NCBI GenBank assembly: GCA_944381615.1 | Contig: CALWLT010000008.1 | Location: forward strand, 62,001-126,000 | Direction of reading: 5' to 3' | DNA: 64,000 bases | Origin: an uncultured Lachnospiraceae bacterium | Lineage (GTDB): Bacteria; Bacillota; Clostridia; Lachnospirales; Lachnospiraceae | Part shown: positions 17,636 through 26,671 of the stretch, piece after piece | Position numbering within the stretch: the first letter of the stretch is position 1 | Layout of the letters: every line of letters starts with the position of its first letter | Program-made: the position numbers and the translations under genes | The notes under the pieces: generated by a model | The model's input: only the letters and a program-made list of their open reading frames with translations | The model's database searches: none | Told to the model about the DNA's origin: nothing

Positions 17636-18622
17636 ATGGAAGAATATGAAGGAAAAACCTGGCGCGGCCTCCTGGAAGAGGGGACGGCGCTTTTAAAAGA
17701 AGCGGGAGTCGGCGAGGCGCAGACGGACGCCTGGTATCTTCTCTCGGCGGCGTTCGGGATGGATCGGGTGCATTATTACCTGGAGCAGGATCGCGCGGTG
17801 CGCCCGGAACGGCTTTCGTCCGGGTACGGCGCATACCGGGAGTTTCTCGCGAAGCGGGCGGCCCGGATTCCGCTTCAGCAGATCCTGGGCAATCAGGAAT
17901 TTATGGGCCTTACGTTTGCCGTGGACGAGAACGTGCTGATTCCCCGGCAGGATACGGAGACGCTGGTGGAGGCGGTCCTGCGCGCGCATACCGATCCGCA
18001 GACAACGGTGCTGGATCTGTGCACCGGTTCCGGCTGCATCGCCGTCAGCCTGGCGGTGCTGGGCGGTTACGGCAGCGTGACGGCCTCGGATATTTCCGGG
18101 GCGGCGCTTAAGGTGGCGCTGAAAAATGCGAAGCGCCTGTTTCTGATCCGGAAGGGAACGGTACGCTCGCAGTCGTTTCGCCTGTCGGAGCAGCCCTGGA
18201 AGCGGGAGCTGCGCACCTGGATCGCGCAGGATGCGGCGGGAAACGGGGTCAGGGAACAGTCGCTTACGCTGCTGCAGAGCGACTGCTTCCGGGAGTTTGA
18301 GCCGGAGGCGGTTTACGATGTGATCGTGTCCAATCCCCCGTATATCCCCTCGGCGGTCATCGGGACGCTGGAGCCGGAGGTGCGGGATCACGAGCCGCGG
18401 ATTGCCCTGGACGGCATGGAAGACGGGCTGCATTTTTACCGGGTACTGGCGCTGGAATGCAGCAGGCATCTGCGCCGGGGCGGAATGGTTTATTTTGAGA
18501 TCGGCTGCGATCAGGCGGCGGCGGTTGGCCGCATCCTGGAGATTGCCGGCTACAGCGGGGTGGAGACGATCCGGGACGCGGCGGGCCTGGATCGCGTGGT
18601 TAGCGCCTGCTGGATGCGATAG
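17636..18622 (+). CDS. prmC: Release-factor glutamine methyltransferase PrmC
   Basis: A 328-residue SAM-dependent enzyme that methylates the glutamine of the GGQ motif in RF1 and RF2. The SAM-binding motif [15 protein letters not shown] (near residue 125) and the catalytic NPPY (near 233-236) are present. The segment between them (about 160-215) is longer than in typical PrmC and basic-rich. ATG 17636 follows AGAGAGGTG. It is directly upstream of prfA, its substrate gene, 13 bp apart. Confidence 0.94.
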   Translation: MEEYEGKTWRGLLEEGTALLKEAGVGEAQTDAWYLLSAAFGMDRVHYYLEQDRAVRPERLSSGYGAYREFLAKRAARIPLQQILGNQEFMGLTFAVDENVLIPRQDTETLVEAVLRAHTDPQTTVLDLCTGSGCIAVSLAVLGGYGSVTASDISGAALKVALKNAKRLFLIRKGTVRSQSFRLSEQPWKRELRTWIAQDAAGNGVREQSLTLLQSDCFREFEPEAVYDVIVSNPPYIPSAVIGTLEPEVRDHEPRIALDGMEDGLHFYRVLALECSRHLRRGGMVYFEIGCDQAAAVGRILEIAGYSGVETIRDAAGLDRVVSACWMR

Positions 18623-18635
18623 AGGAGGAAGAGGA

Positions 18636-19706
18636 ATGTTTGACAGACTGGACGATTTACTGATCCGCTATGAAGAGCTGATGCAGGAATTAAACAGCCC
18701 GGACGTGGCGGGGGATCCCGCCCGTTTCCGGAAGCTGATGAAGGAACAGTCCGACCTGGCGCCCATTGTGGAGGCGTACCGGGAATATAAGAAGGCGCAG
18801 CAGGACATGGAAGACAGCCTGGCGCTCCTGGAGGAGGAGAGCGATGAGGAGCTGCGGGAGCTGGCCAAGGAGGAGCTCTCGGAGGCGAAGAAAAACATCG
18901 CGTCCCTGGAGCAGAAGCTGAAGGTGCTGCTGCTCCCGAAGGATCCCAACGACGATAAGAATGTCATCGTGGAGATCCGGGCCGGGGCCGGCGGGGATGA
19001 GGCGGCGCTGTTTGCCTCGGAGCTCTACCGGATGTACGTGCGCTTCGCGGAGCGCAACCGCTGGAAGACGGAGCTGGTGAGCGTCAGCGAAAACGGGATC
19101 GGCGGGTTTAAGGAAGTCGTGTTCCTGATCAACGGCCAGGGCGCGTATTCCAAGTTAAAATACGAGAGCGGCGTGCACCGCGTGCAGCGGGTTCCGGAGA
19201 CGGAGTCGGGCGGCCGGATCCACACCTCGACGGCGACGGTAGCCATTATGCCGGAGGCGGAGGAGGTCGACGTCGTGATCGATGAGAAGGATATCCGCAT
19301 CGACGTGATGCGCGCGTCCGGCAACGGCGGCCAGTGCGTCAATACCACCGATTCGGCGGTGCGCCTGACGCATATTCCGACGGGAATCGTGATTTACAGC
19401 CAGACGGAGAAATCCCAGCTGCAAAATAAAGAGAAAGCCTTCCGGCTGCTGCGCTCCAAGCTTTATGATCTGGAACTGGAGAAGCGGCAGAATGAGGAGG
19501 CCGAGGCGCGGCGCAGCCAGATCGGGACCGGCGATCGCTCGGAGAAGATCCGCACCTACAATTTCCCGCAGGGGCGGGTTACGGAGCACCGGATCAAGCT
19601 GACGCTCTATAAGATCGATTCGGTAATGGACGGCGATCTGTATGAGATCATCGACAGCCTGATCGCCGCCGATCAGGCGGCGAAGCTGGCCAAGATGAAC
19701 GAATAG
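18636..19706 (+). CDS. prfA: Peptide chain release factor 1
   Basis: A 356-residue factor that reads UAA and UAG. It has the catalytic GGQ at residues 231-233 ([18 protein letters not shown]) and the anticodon-like PxT as PET within [15 protein letters not shown] 18636 follows AGAGGAGGAAG and gives the normal family length; the longer reading frame back to 18402 lies inside prmC. It is coupled to prmC. Confidence 0.98.
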   Translation: MFDRLDDLLIRYEELMQELNSPDVAGDPARFRKLMKEQSDLAPIVEAYREYKKAQQDMEDSLALLEEESDEELRELAKEELSEAKKNIASLEQKLKVLLLPKDPNDDKNVIVEIRAGAGGDEAALFASELYRMYVRFAERNRWKTELVSVSENGIGGFKEVVFLINGQGAYSKLKYESGVHRVQRVPETESGGRIHTSTATVAIMPEAEEVDVVIDEKDIRIDVMRASGNGGQCVNTTDSAVRLTHIPTGIVIYSQTEKSQLQNKEKAFRLLRSKLYDLELEKRQNEEAEARRSQIGTGDRSEKIRTYNFPQGRVTEHRIKLTLYKIDSVMDGDLYEIIDSLIAADQAAKLAKMNE

Positions 19707-19737
19707 GGCGCGGCAGAGGAGAAGGAGGGGACGTCAG

Positions 19738-20226
19738 TTGGAACGGAGAGATAAAGTCAATTATTACCTGGACCTGGCGGAGGTCGTGTCGCAGCGGAGC
19801 ACCTGCCTGCGCCGCCATTACGGGGCGGTTATCGTAAACAACGACGAGGTTATTTCCACCGGGTACGTGGGCGCGCCCCGCGGGCGGAAAAACTGCACGG
19901 ACATCGGCCGCTGCATCCGCGAGGAGCTGCACATCCCCCGGGGGGAGCGCTATGAGCTGTGCCGCAGCGTGCACGCCGAGGCCAACGCGATCATCAGCGC
20001 TTCGAGGGAGCGGATGATCGGGGCGTCGCTTTATCTGGCGGGCGTGGACGGCCGGACGGGGGAGTACATCGAGCATTCCAGCAGCTGTTCCATGTGCAAG
20101 CGGATGATTATCAACGCGGGGATCCGGCGGGTGTATATTCGCGACTCGAAGGATGCGTACCGCGTCGTGGAGGTAGAGGACTGGATTCAGAATGACGAAT
20201 CGCTGGAAGGAAAATTCGGATACTGA
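19738..20226 (+). CDS. Deoxycytidylate (dCMP) deaminase family protein
   Basis: A 162-residue zinc-dependent deaminase of the ComEB type that converts dCMP to dUMP for thymidylate synthesis. The zinc ligands are HAE (CRSVHAEANAI near residue 80) and the later pair CSMC (near 117-120). It is probably a TTG start at 19738, nine bases after GGAGGGG; no ATG lies near the expected N-terminus. The 3' end overlaps the sortase gene by 35 bp. Confidence 0.9.
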   Translation: MERRDKVNYYLDLAEVVSQRSTCLRRHYGAVIVNNDEVISTGYVGAPRGRKNCTDIGRCIREELHIPRGERYELCRSVHAEANAIISASRERMIGASLYLAGVDGRTGEYIEHSSSCSMCKRMIINAGIRRVYIRDSKDAYRVVEVEDWIQNDESLEGKFGY

Positions 20227-21109
20227 CGGAAAAAACAGGGCGAAACGCCCGGATCCGGACGCCGGGAAAACGGGGCGAAAGAGGAACAACGGGTTCCGGA
20301 ACGCAGGGCTTTTGCTGCTCTGCGCCGGGGCCGTTTTGTTATTTGCGGGGACCGGGCCGGAGTGCGGGACTGCGGACGGGAAAACAGGAGAAACCAGCGG
20401 GATCGCGGACGGGAAAGCCGGGGAAAGCGGCGGGATCGCAGTGGAAGAAGCGGTAAGAAACAGCGAACCTGCGGACCGGGAAGCGGAAGGAAGCGGCGAT
20501 CCTGCGGAGCGGGAAGCGGGAGGAAGCGGCGGGATCGCGGACGGGCGTCAGATTGATTTCGGCGCGCTCTGCGCGGTCAATCCGGATACGGTGGCCTGGC
20601 TTTCCATTCCGGGGACGTCCATCGACGGCCCTGTCGTCCAGGCGGCGGACAACGGGACGTACCTGAATCGGGATTTTGAGGGGAGGCAGAGCGCCGCCGG
20701 AACGCTTTTTTTAGACTGTGACAGCGATCCGGATTTCATGGGAAGGCATTCCGTCATTTACGGGCACCATATGAAGGACGGCGGCATGTTTGCGCCGCTT
20801 GTGAAGTTCCGGGAGGAGGAGTTCTTCCGGGAGCATAAAGAGATCGATCTGTATCTGCCGGATCGGACGCTGCGCCTTCTTCCGGTGGCGGCCGTCGTCT
20901 GCGGATCGGACGGCAGGAGGCGGAAAACCCGTTTCGGCAGCCGGGAGGAGCTGGCGGCCTATGCGGAGGAGATGACGGCCGGCTGCCCGTTTCGCCGCCC
21001 GCTTCCGGAGACGTTAAACCGGCTGTATTCGTTTGTGACCTGCAGCTATGAAACGGAGGACGCGCGGACGGTTGTGTATGCGGTTCCCGCCGGGGAGACG
21101 GCCGGGTAG
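20192..21109 (+). CDS. Class B sortase
   Basis: A 305-residue membrane-anchored cysteine transpeptidase. After a basic N-terminus there is one transmembrane helix (about 35-54), then a low-complexity linker (about 58-115) of repeated Gly/Glu/Ala/Arg units such as REAGGSGGIADG, and then the sortase domain. Catalytic His is in IYGHHMKDGGMF (near 190), Cys in FVTCSYETED (near 283) and Arg in ARTVVYAV (near 291). Sortases attach proteins to peptidoglycan or build pili. No substrate with a sorting signal lies nearby. The start is uncertain because the gene begins inside the deaminase gene; it may be translationally coupled. Confidence 0.88.
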   Translation: MTNRWKENSDTDGKNRAKRPDPDAGKTGRKRNNGFRNAGLLLLCAGAVLLFAGTGPECGTADGKTGETSGIADGKAGESGGIAVEEAVRNSEPADREAEGSGDPAEREAGGSGGIADGRQIDFGALCAVNPDTVAWLSIPGTSIDGPVVQAADNGTYLNRDFEGRQSAAGTLFLDCDSDPDFMGRHSVIYGHHMKDGGMFAPLVKFREEEFFREHKEIDLYLPDRTLRLLPVAAVVCGSDGRRRKTRFGSREELAAYAEEMTAGCPFRRPLPETLNRLYSFVTCSYETEDARTVVYAVPAGETAG

Positions 21110-21146
21110 AATTGCCTGGCAGCGCTCCTTCGGGGCGGGCTCCGCC

Positions 21147-21199
21147 GCCGGTTTTACAGGGTTTGCCGCCCGGTTTCCCCTGTACACCGGCGTTTTTTT
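21147..21199 (+). terminator. Terminator after the sortase gene
   Basis: GCCGG and TACAGGG (21147-21162) pair with CCCTGTA and CCGGC (about 21178-21191), followed by GTTTTTTT. The right arm overlaps the -35 box of the next promoter. Confidence 0.8.
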
Positions 21200-21209
21200 A
21201 TGCTATAGT
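21181..21209 (+). promoter_or_regulatory. Probable rfbA promoter
   Basis: TGTACA (21181-21186), 17-bp spacer, TATAGT (21204-21209). A second TATAGT occurs at 21213-21218. The -35 box lies inside the right arm of the sortase terminator. Confidence 0.55.
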
Positions 21210-21286
21210 ACGTATAGTGCCGGATTCTGTCCTGTGCGGGCGGAAGAACGGGAAATGCTGAGAGAAATGGGAAAAGGAGAAGAAAC

Positions 21287-22180
21287 ATGAAGGGTATTGT
21301 TCTGGCGGGCGGTTCGGGAACGCGCCTGTATCCGCTGACGCGGGTTACGTCCAAGCAGCTCCTGCCGATCTATGACAAGCCGATGATTTATTATCCGCTC
21401 TCGGTGCTGATGAACGCTGGGATCCGGGATATTCTGATTATTTCCACGCCGGAGGATACGCCGCGCTTTGAGGAGCTGTTCGGCGACGGCCATCAGTTCG
21501 GCATCCATTTAAGCTACGCGGTGCAGCCGAGCCCCGACGGCCTGGCGCAGGCGTTTATCATCGGGGCCGATTTCATCGGGACGGATTCGGTGGCCATGAT
21601 CCTGGGCGACAATATTTTCCAGGGGCAGGGGCTGGTCAAGCGTCTTAAGGCGGCGGCGTCCCGGGAAACGGGCGCGACGGTGTTCGGCTATTACGTGGAC
21701 GATCCGGAGCGCTTCGGCATCGTGGAGTTTGACAGCCAGGGGAAGGCGATCTCCATCGAGGAGAAGCCGAAGCATCCCAAGTCCAATTACTGCGTGACGG
21801 GCCTTTATTTTTATGACAACCGGGTCGTGGAATACGCGAAGAGCCTGAAGCCGTCGGCCAGAGGCGAGCTGGAGATCACGGATCTCAACCGCATTTATCT
21901 GGAGAACGGCGAACTGGACGTGATCCTGCTGGGCCAGGGCTTTACCTGGCTGGATACGGGGACGCACGAGTCGCTGGTGGAGGCGACGAATTTCGTGAAG
22001 ACGGTGGAGACGCACCAGCACCGCAAGATCGCCTGCCTGGAGGAGATCGCGTTCCAGAACGGCTGGATCAGCCGGGACGAGGTGCAGGCCGCGATCGAGG
22101 TATACAGAAAGAATCAGTACGGAACCTATCTGCAGGATGTCCTGGATGGAAAATACGTGGACAAGCTGCATCAGGATTAG
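21287..22180 (+). CDS. rfbA: Glucose-1-phosphate thymidylyltransferase
   Basis: A 297-residue enzyme that makes dTDP-glucose from glucose 1-phosphate and dTTP, the first step of dTDP-sugar synthesis. The nucleotide-binding start [13 protein letters not shown] (residues 5-17), then [16 protein letters not shown] and MILGDNIF are diagnostic of RmlA. It is the first gene of an rfbA-rfbB-rfbD group. Confidence 0.97.
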   Translation: MKGIVLAGGSGTRLYPLTRVTSKQLLPIYDKPMIYYPLSVLMNAGIRDILIISTPEDTPRFEELFGDGHQFGIHLSYAVQPSPDGLAQAFIIGADFIGTDSVAMILGDNIFQGQGLVKRLKAAASRETGATVFGYYVDDPERFGIVEFDSQGKAISIEEKPKHPKSNYCVTGLYFYDNRVVEYAKSLKPSARGELEITDLNRIYLENGELDVILLGQGFTWLDTGTHESLVEATNFVKTVETHQHRKIACLEEIAFQNGWISRDEVQAAIEVYRKNQYGTYLQDVLDGKYVDKLHQD

Positions 22181-22196
22181 ATAAGAGGAGAGCAAG

Positions 22197-23222
22197 ATGA
22201 AAATCATTGTGACGGGCGGCGCCGGCTTCATCGGCGGAAATTTTGTACACCACATGGTAAAGAAATATCCGGAGGACGAGATCCTCAATCTGGATCTTCT
22301 GACCTATGCGGGCAATCTGGAGACGTTAAAGCCCATCGAGGATCGCCCCAATTACCGCTTTGTGCGGGGCGATATCGCGGATCGGGAATTTGTGTTTGCG
22401 CTGTTTGAGAAGGAAAAGCCGGATATGGTGGTCAATTTTGCGGCCGAGAGCCATGTGGACCGCTCAATCACGGATCCGGAGGTGTTTGTGCGCACCAACG
22501 TCATGGGTACGACGACGCTTCTGGACGCCTGCCGGACGTACGGGATCTCCCGCTATCATCAGGTGTCGACGGACGAGGTGTACGGGGATCTGCCGCTTGA
22601 CCGGCCGGATCTGTTCTTCACGGAGGAGACGCCGCTGCACACCTCCAGTCCTTATTCTTCTTCCAAGGCCAGCGCGGATCTGTTTGTCCTGGCCTATCAC
22701 AGGACCTACGGCCTGCCGGTCACGGTATCGCGCTGCTCCAATAACTACGGGCCGTATCATTTCCCGGAGAAGCTGATCCCGCTGATGATCAGCCGCGCGC
22801 TGGCTGACGAGCCGCTTCCCGTGTACGGGGACGGGGCCAACGTCCGCGACTGGCTGCACGTGTCGGATCACTGCGAGGCCATCGACCTGATTCTGCATAA
22901 GGGGCGCGTGGGCGAGATTTACAACATCGGCGGGCACAATGAGCGCACGAACCTGGAGGTTGTGAAGACGATCCTGCGGGCGCTCGATAAGCCCGAGAGC
23001 CTGATCCGGTTCGTGAAGGACCGGCCGGGCCACGATCGCCGCTACGCGATCGATCCCACGAAGATTGAGACGGAGCTGGGCTGGAAGCCGAAGTATAATT
23101 TCGATACCGGCATCCGGCAGACCATCGACTGGTATCTGAACAATGAGGACTGGTGGAAGCACATCATCAGCGGCGAGTACACCGGCTATTTTGAGAAAAT
23201 GTACGGGGAGCGTCTGGCATGA
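22197..23222 (+). CDS. rfbB: dTDP-glucose 4,6-dehydratase
   Basis: A 341-residue short-chain dehydrogenase-type enzyme that converts dTDP-glucose to dTDP-4-keto-6-deoxyglucose. It shows the NAD loop TGGAGFIGGNF (near residue 6), STDEVYGD (near 122), and the catalytic Tyr-Lys pair YSSSKASADLF (near 155). It overlaps rfbD by four bases (ATGA), so the two are coupled. Confidence 0.97.
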   Translation: MKIIVTGGAGFIGGNFVHHMVKKYPEDEILNLDLLTYAGNLETLKPIEDRPNYRFVRGDIADREFVFALFEKEKPDMVVNFAAESHVDRSITDPEVFVRTNVMGTTTLLDACRTYGISRYHQVSTDEVYGDLPLDRPDLFFTEETPLHTSSPYSSSKASADLFVLAYHRTYGLPVTVSRCSNNYGPYHFPEKLIPLMISRALADEPLPVYGDGANVRDWLHVSDHCEAIDLILHKGRVGEIYNIGGHNERTNLEVVKTILRALDKPESLIRFVKDRPGHDRRYAIDPTKIETELGWKPKYNFDTGIRQTIDWYLNNEDWWKHIISGEYTGYFEKMYGERLA

Positions 23223-24079
23223 AAGTACTGGTAACGGGTGTAAAGGGCCAGCTTGGCTTTGATGTGATGAGAGAACTGGAAGCGCGCGGGATGGAGGGCG
23301 TCGGCGTGGACGTGGAGGAGATGGATATCACGGATGCCGGAGCCTGCCGCCGCGTGATTGACGCGGCCGATCCGGATGCCGTCATCCACTGCGCCGCATA
23401 TACTGCAGTAGATGCGGCGGAGAAAAACTGGGAGCTCTGCCGCCTCGTCAACGCGGACGGAACGCGCCATATCGCGCAGGTCTGCCGCGACCGGGACATC
23501 AAGATGATGTACATCAGCACGGATTACGTCTTTAACGGGCAGGGGACGCGCCCCTGGGAGCCGGACGATGAAAGGGAGCCGCTCAATGCCTACGGCCGTT
23601 CCAAATACGAGGGCGAGCTGGCGATTGAGGAGCTTCTGGAGAAATATTTTACCGTGCGCATCGCCTGGGTGTTCGGCGTCAACGGGAAGAATTTTATTAA
23701 AACCATGCTGCGCCTGGGGAAAGAGCGGGGCGCGGTCAGCGTGGTAGACGATCAGATCGGATCGCCGACGTACACGCAGGATCTGGCCCGCCTGTTGGTG
23801 GATATGATTCAGACGGAGAAATACGGCCGCTATCACGCGACCAACGAGGGCCTGTGCAGCTGGTATGAGTTTGCGGTGGAGATTTTCCGTCAGGCCGGCC
23901 TGGATGTGGCCGTGACGCCCGTCAGCACGGCGGAATATACGGCGATGTACCCCGGGCAGGCGAGACGGCCGATGAACAGCCGCATCAGCAAGGAAAAGCT
24001 TTCGCAGAACGGATTTGAGCGCCTGCCGGCCTGGCAGGACGCCCTGGGGCGCTATCTGAAGGCGATCGGGGAGATTTAA
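23219..24079 (+). CDS. rfbD: dTDP-4-dehydrorhamnose reductase
   Basis: A 286-residue NADPH-dependent enzyme that produces dTDP-L-rhamnose. The N-terminal TGVKGQLGFDV loop, ISTDYVFNGQG (near residue 100), the catalytic YGRSKYEGE (near 124) and IGSPTYTQDLA (near 178) match RmlD. The 3,5-epimerase RmlC (rfbC), required between RfbB and RfbD, is not in this cluster or window. Confidence 0.95.
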   Translation: MKVLVTGVKGQLGFDVMRELEARGMEGVGVDVEEMDITDAGACRRVIDAADPDAVIHCAAYTAVDAAEKNWELCRLVNADGTRHIAQVCRDRDIKMMYISTDYVFNGQGTRPWEPDDEREPLNAYGRSKYEGELAIEELLEKYFTVRIAWVFGVNGKNFIKTMLRLGKERGAVSVVDDQIGSPTYTQDLARLLVDMIQTEKYGRYHATNEGLCSWYEFAVEIFRQAGLDVAVTPVSTAEYTAMYPGQARRPMNSRISKEKLSQNGFERLPAWQDALGRYLKAIGEI

Positions 24080-24155
24080 AACGGCGAAAGGTTCTGAACA
24101 ACAGCCCGTGAAGGCGCGGGCGGACGGATTTGAAAAAGAGGAGGACATCGGAAAG

Positions 24156-25514
24156 ATGGGTAAATATTTTGGCACGGACGGGTTCCGCGGCGAGGCCAAC
24201 GTCGATCTGACGGTGGAGCACGCCTACCGCGTGGGACGGTTCCTGGGCTGGTATTACGGGCAGCAGCAGCCGGACGGCGGGCGCTGCCGCATCGTGATCG
24301 GGAAGGACACCAGAAGAAGCAGCTATATGTTTGAGTACGCGCTGGTGTCCGGGCTGACGGCGTCGGGGGCGGACGCGTATCTGCTTCATGTGACGACGAC
24401 GCCCAGCGTTTCCTACGTGGTAAGGACGGAGGAATTTGCCTGCGGGATCATGATTTCCGCCAGCCACAATCCCTACTACGACAACGGGATCAAGGTCATC
24501 AACGGGCGCGGCGAGAAGCTGGAAGAGGCGGTTATTGAAAAGATCGAGAGCTACCTGGACGGGAAGATGGGAGAGATTCCCTTTGCCCGCCGCGACCGCA
24601 TCGGGCGCACCGTGGATTTTGCGGCCGGCCGCAACCGCTATGTCGGCTACCTGATTTCCATCGCCACCCGCTCCTTTAAGAATATGCGGGTCGGCCTGGA
24701 CTGCGCCAACGGGAGCGCCTCCTCCATCGCCAAAAATGTGTTTGACGCGCTGGGGGCGGAGACGCATGTGATCCACAACAGCCCCGACGGCCTGAATATC
24801 AATACGGACTGCGGTTCCACGCACATCGGCCGGCTGCAGGCGTTTGTGCGGGAAAACCGTCTGGACGTGGGATTCGCCTATGACGGGGACGCCGATCGCT
24901 GCCTGGCGGTGGACGAGAACGGCGAGCTGGTGGACGGCGACCGGATCCTGTACATCTGCGGGAAATATATGAAGGAGCAGGGGACGCTGGTCAACAACAC
25001 CGTGGTCACGACGGTCATGTCCAATTTCGGCCTCTACAAGGCGTTCGACCGCGAGGGCATCGCCTATGAGAAGACGGCGGTGGGCGACAAGTACGTCTAT
25101 GAAAATATGGCGCAGAACGGTCACTGCCTGGGCGGCGAACAGTCGGGCCACATTATTTTCAGCAAGCACGCCACGACGGGGGACGGGATCCTGACTTCCT
25201 TAAAGATCATGGAGGTCATGCTGGAGAAAAAGGAGCGGCTGGCAAAGCTGGCCTCGGAGGTTACGATCTATCCGCAGGTGCTGAAAAATGTGCGGGTAAA
25301 GGATAAGAACGCGGCGCAGGAGGACGGCGATGTGCAGGCTGAAGTGCGGCGCGTGGCGGACCTTCTGGGCGATGCGGGAAGGATTCTGCTTCGCCAGAGC
25401 GGGACGGAGCCGCTGATCCGCGTGATGGTCGAGGCGCCGACGGACGCGGTCTGCGGGCAGTACGTCGATCAGGTCATCGGGATGATGAAAAAGAAGCATC
25501 ATGTGCTGGAATAA
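24156..25514 (+). CDS. glmM: Phosphoglucosamine mutase
   Basis: A 452-residue enzyme that converts glucosamine 6-phosphate to 1-phosphate for UDP-GlcNAc and peptidoglycan. It begins MGKYFGTDGFRGEAN; the phosphoserine loop ISASHNPYYDNGIKV has its serine near residue 102; the metal loop is YDGDADRCL near 246; the C-terminal phosphate loop RQSGTEPLIRVMVE is near 410. ATG 24156 gives the usual N-terminus; the in-frame start at 24108 would add 16 unrelated residues. Confidence 0.94.
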   Translation: MGKYFGTDGFRGEANVDLTVEHAYRVGRFLGWYYGQQQPDGGRCRIVIGKDTRRSSYMFEYALVSGLTASGADAYLLHVTTTPSVSYVVRTEEFACGIMISASHNPYYDNGIKVINGRGEKLEEAVIEKIESYLDGKMGEIPFARRDRIGRTVDFAAGRNRYVGYLISIATRSFKNMRVGLDCANGSASSIAKNVFDALGAETHVIHNSPDGLNINTDCGSTHIGRLQAFVRENRLDVGFAYDGDADRCLAVDENGELVDGDRILYICGKYMKEQGTLVNNTVVTTVMSNFGLYKAFDREGIAYEKTAVGDKYVYENMAQNGHCLGGEQSGHIIFSKHATTGDGILTSLKIMEVMLEKKERLAKLASEVTIYPQVLKNVRVKDKNAAQEDGDVQAEVRRVADLLGDAGRILLRQSGTEPLIRVMVEAPTDAVCGQYVDQVIGMMKKKHHVLE

Positions 25515-25552
25515 AAGGACAGCGCGAAGCAGGAAAGAGGGAAGAGACGGGA

Positions 25553-26056
25553 ATGCGGGAGCAGCTGACGCCGGGAGACGTAAAGAAGATCCAGGAAGAA
25601 ATTGAATATCGGAAGCTGGTGGTGCGCAAGCGTGCGATCGAGGCGGTCAAGGAGGCCCGGGCGCAGGGGGATCTGAGCGAGAATTTTGAGTATTACGCGG
25701 CCAAGCGGGATAAAAATCAGAACGAGAGCCGCATCCGCTATCTGGAGAATATGCTGAAAAACGCGAGGATCATATCGGATCGCTCCCGCCCGGACGAGAT
25801 CGGGATGAACGATACGGTTACCGTGTATTTTGAGGATGACGACGAGGAAGAGACCTACCGGCTGGTCACGAGCATCCGCGGCGATTCCATGAAGGGGCTG
25901 ATTAGCATCGAATCGCCGCTGGGGCGCGCCATCCGCGGCCGTCACGTGGGCGATCGGGTTACCGTGAAGGTCAGCGAGAAAAGCCAGTATGAGGTTATCA
26001 TCCGGGCGATCGAAAAGACCGGCGAGCAGGAGAGCGATCAGATCCGGATCTACTGA
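25553..26056 (+). CDS. greA: Transcript cleavage factor GreA
   Basis: A 167-residue factor that rescues backtracked RNA polymerase. The N-terminal coiled coil carries GDLSENFEYYAAKRDKNQNE (near residue 42) with the conserved acidic tip. The C-terminal FKBP-like domain includes SPLGRAIRGRHVGD (near 122) and a final segment with VKVSEKSQYEVIIRAIE. The coiled-coil sequence is somewhat divergent, so a Gre-type paralogue is possible. Confidence 0.9.
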   Translation: MREQLTPGDVKKIQEEIEYRKLVVRKRAIEAVKEARAQGDLSENFEYYAAKRDKNQNESRIRYLENMLKNARIISDRSRPDEIGMNDTVTVYFEDDDEEETYRLVTSIRGDSMKGLISIESPLGRAIRGRHVGDRVTVKVSEKSQYEVIIRAIEKTGEQESDQIRIY

Positions 26057-26143
26057 CGGCCTGTGGAGGAAACGGGATCGCCGGGCGGCGGGGCGAAACG
26101 GGTTTTTGGGAGGAACAGAAGAGAGAAAGGGGTGCTTGAAACG

Positions 26144-26671
26144 ATGACGAATGAGGTAATTCGGGCCATGCAGGAGCGCAGGAGCGTGAGAAGCTTTAAG
26201 CCGGACGCGGTGCCGGAAGAGCTTCTGGAGGCGGTGCTCTCGGCGGGGGTTTACGCGCCGACGGGAATGGGGAAACAGTCGCCTATCATCCTGGCGGTCA
26301 CGGACCGGAAGCTGCGCGACCGGCTGTCGCGCATCAACGCGCAGATCGTCGGCAATCCGCAGATGGATCCGTTCTACGGGGCCCCGGCGGTGCTGGTGGT
26401 GCTGGCGGACAAAAGCTGTCCCACGTACCGCTACGACGGAACGCTGGTCATGGGCAATCTGATGCTGGCCGCGCACAGCGTGGGACTTGCCAGCTGCTGG
26501 ATCCACCGGGCGAAGGAAACCTTCGAGCTGGAGGAGGGAAAACAGATTTTGAAGGAGCTGGGCGTGGAGGGCGATTACGAGGGAATCGGCAACTGCGTGC
26601 TCGGGTATGCGGCTGAACCGCCGAAAAAAGCGGCTCCCAGAAAGGAACATTACGTTTATTATGCACGGTAA
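26144..26671 (+). CDS. Nitroreductase family flavoprotein
   Basis: A 175-residue FMN-dependent oxidoreductase. The N-terminal MQERRSVRSFKPDAVPEELLE (near residue 8) binds FMN phosphate; GVYAPTGMGKQS (near 35) and the C-terminal GYAAEPPKKAAPRKEHYVYY are typical. ATG 26144 follows GAAAGGGGTG; the longer frame from 26063 has an unlikely N-terminus. The natural substrate cannot be told. Its last 11 bases overlap the transporter gene. Confidence 0.88.
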   Translation: MTNEVIRAMQERRSVRSFKPDAVPEELLEAVLSAGVYAPTGMGKQSPIILAVTDRKLRDRLSRINAQIVGNPQMDPFYGAPAVLVVLADKSCPTYRYDGTLVMGNLMLAAHSVGLASCWIHRAKETFELEEGKQILKELGVEGDYEGIGNCVLGYAAEPPKKAAPRKEHYVYYAR

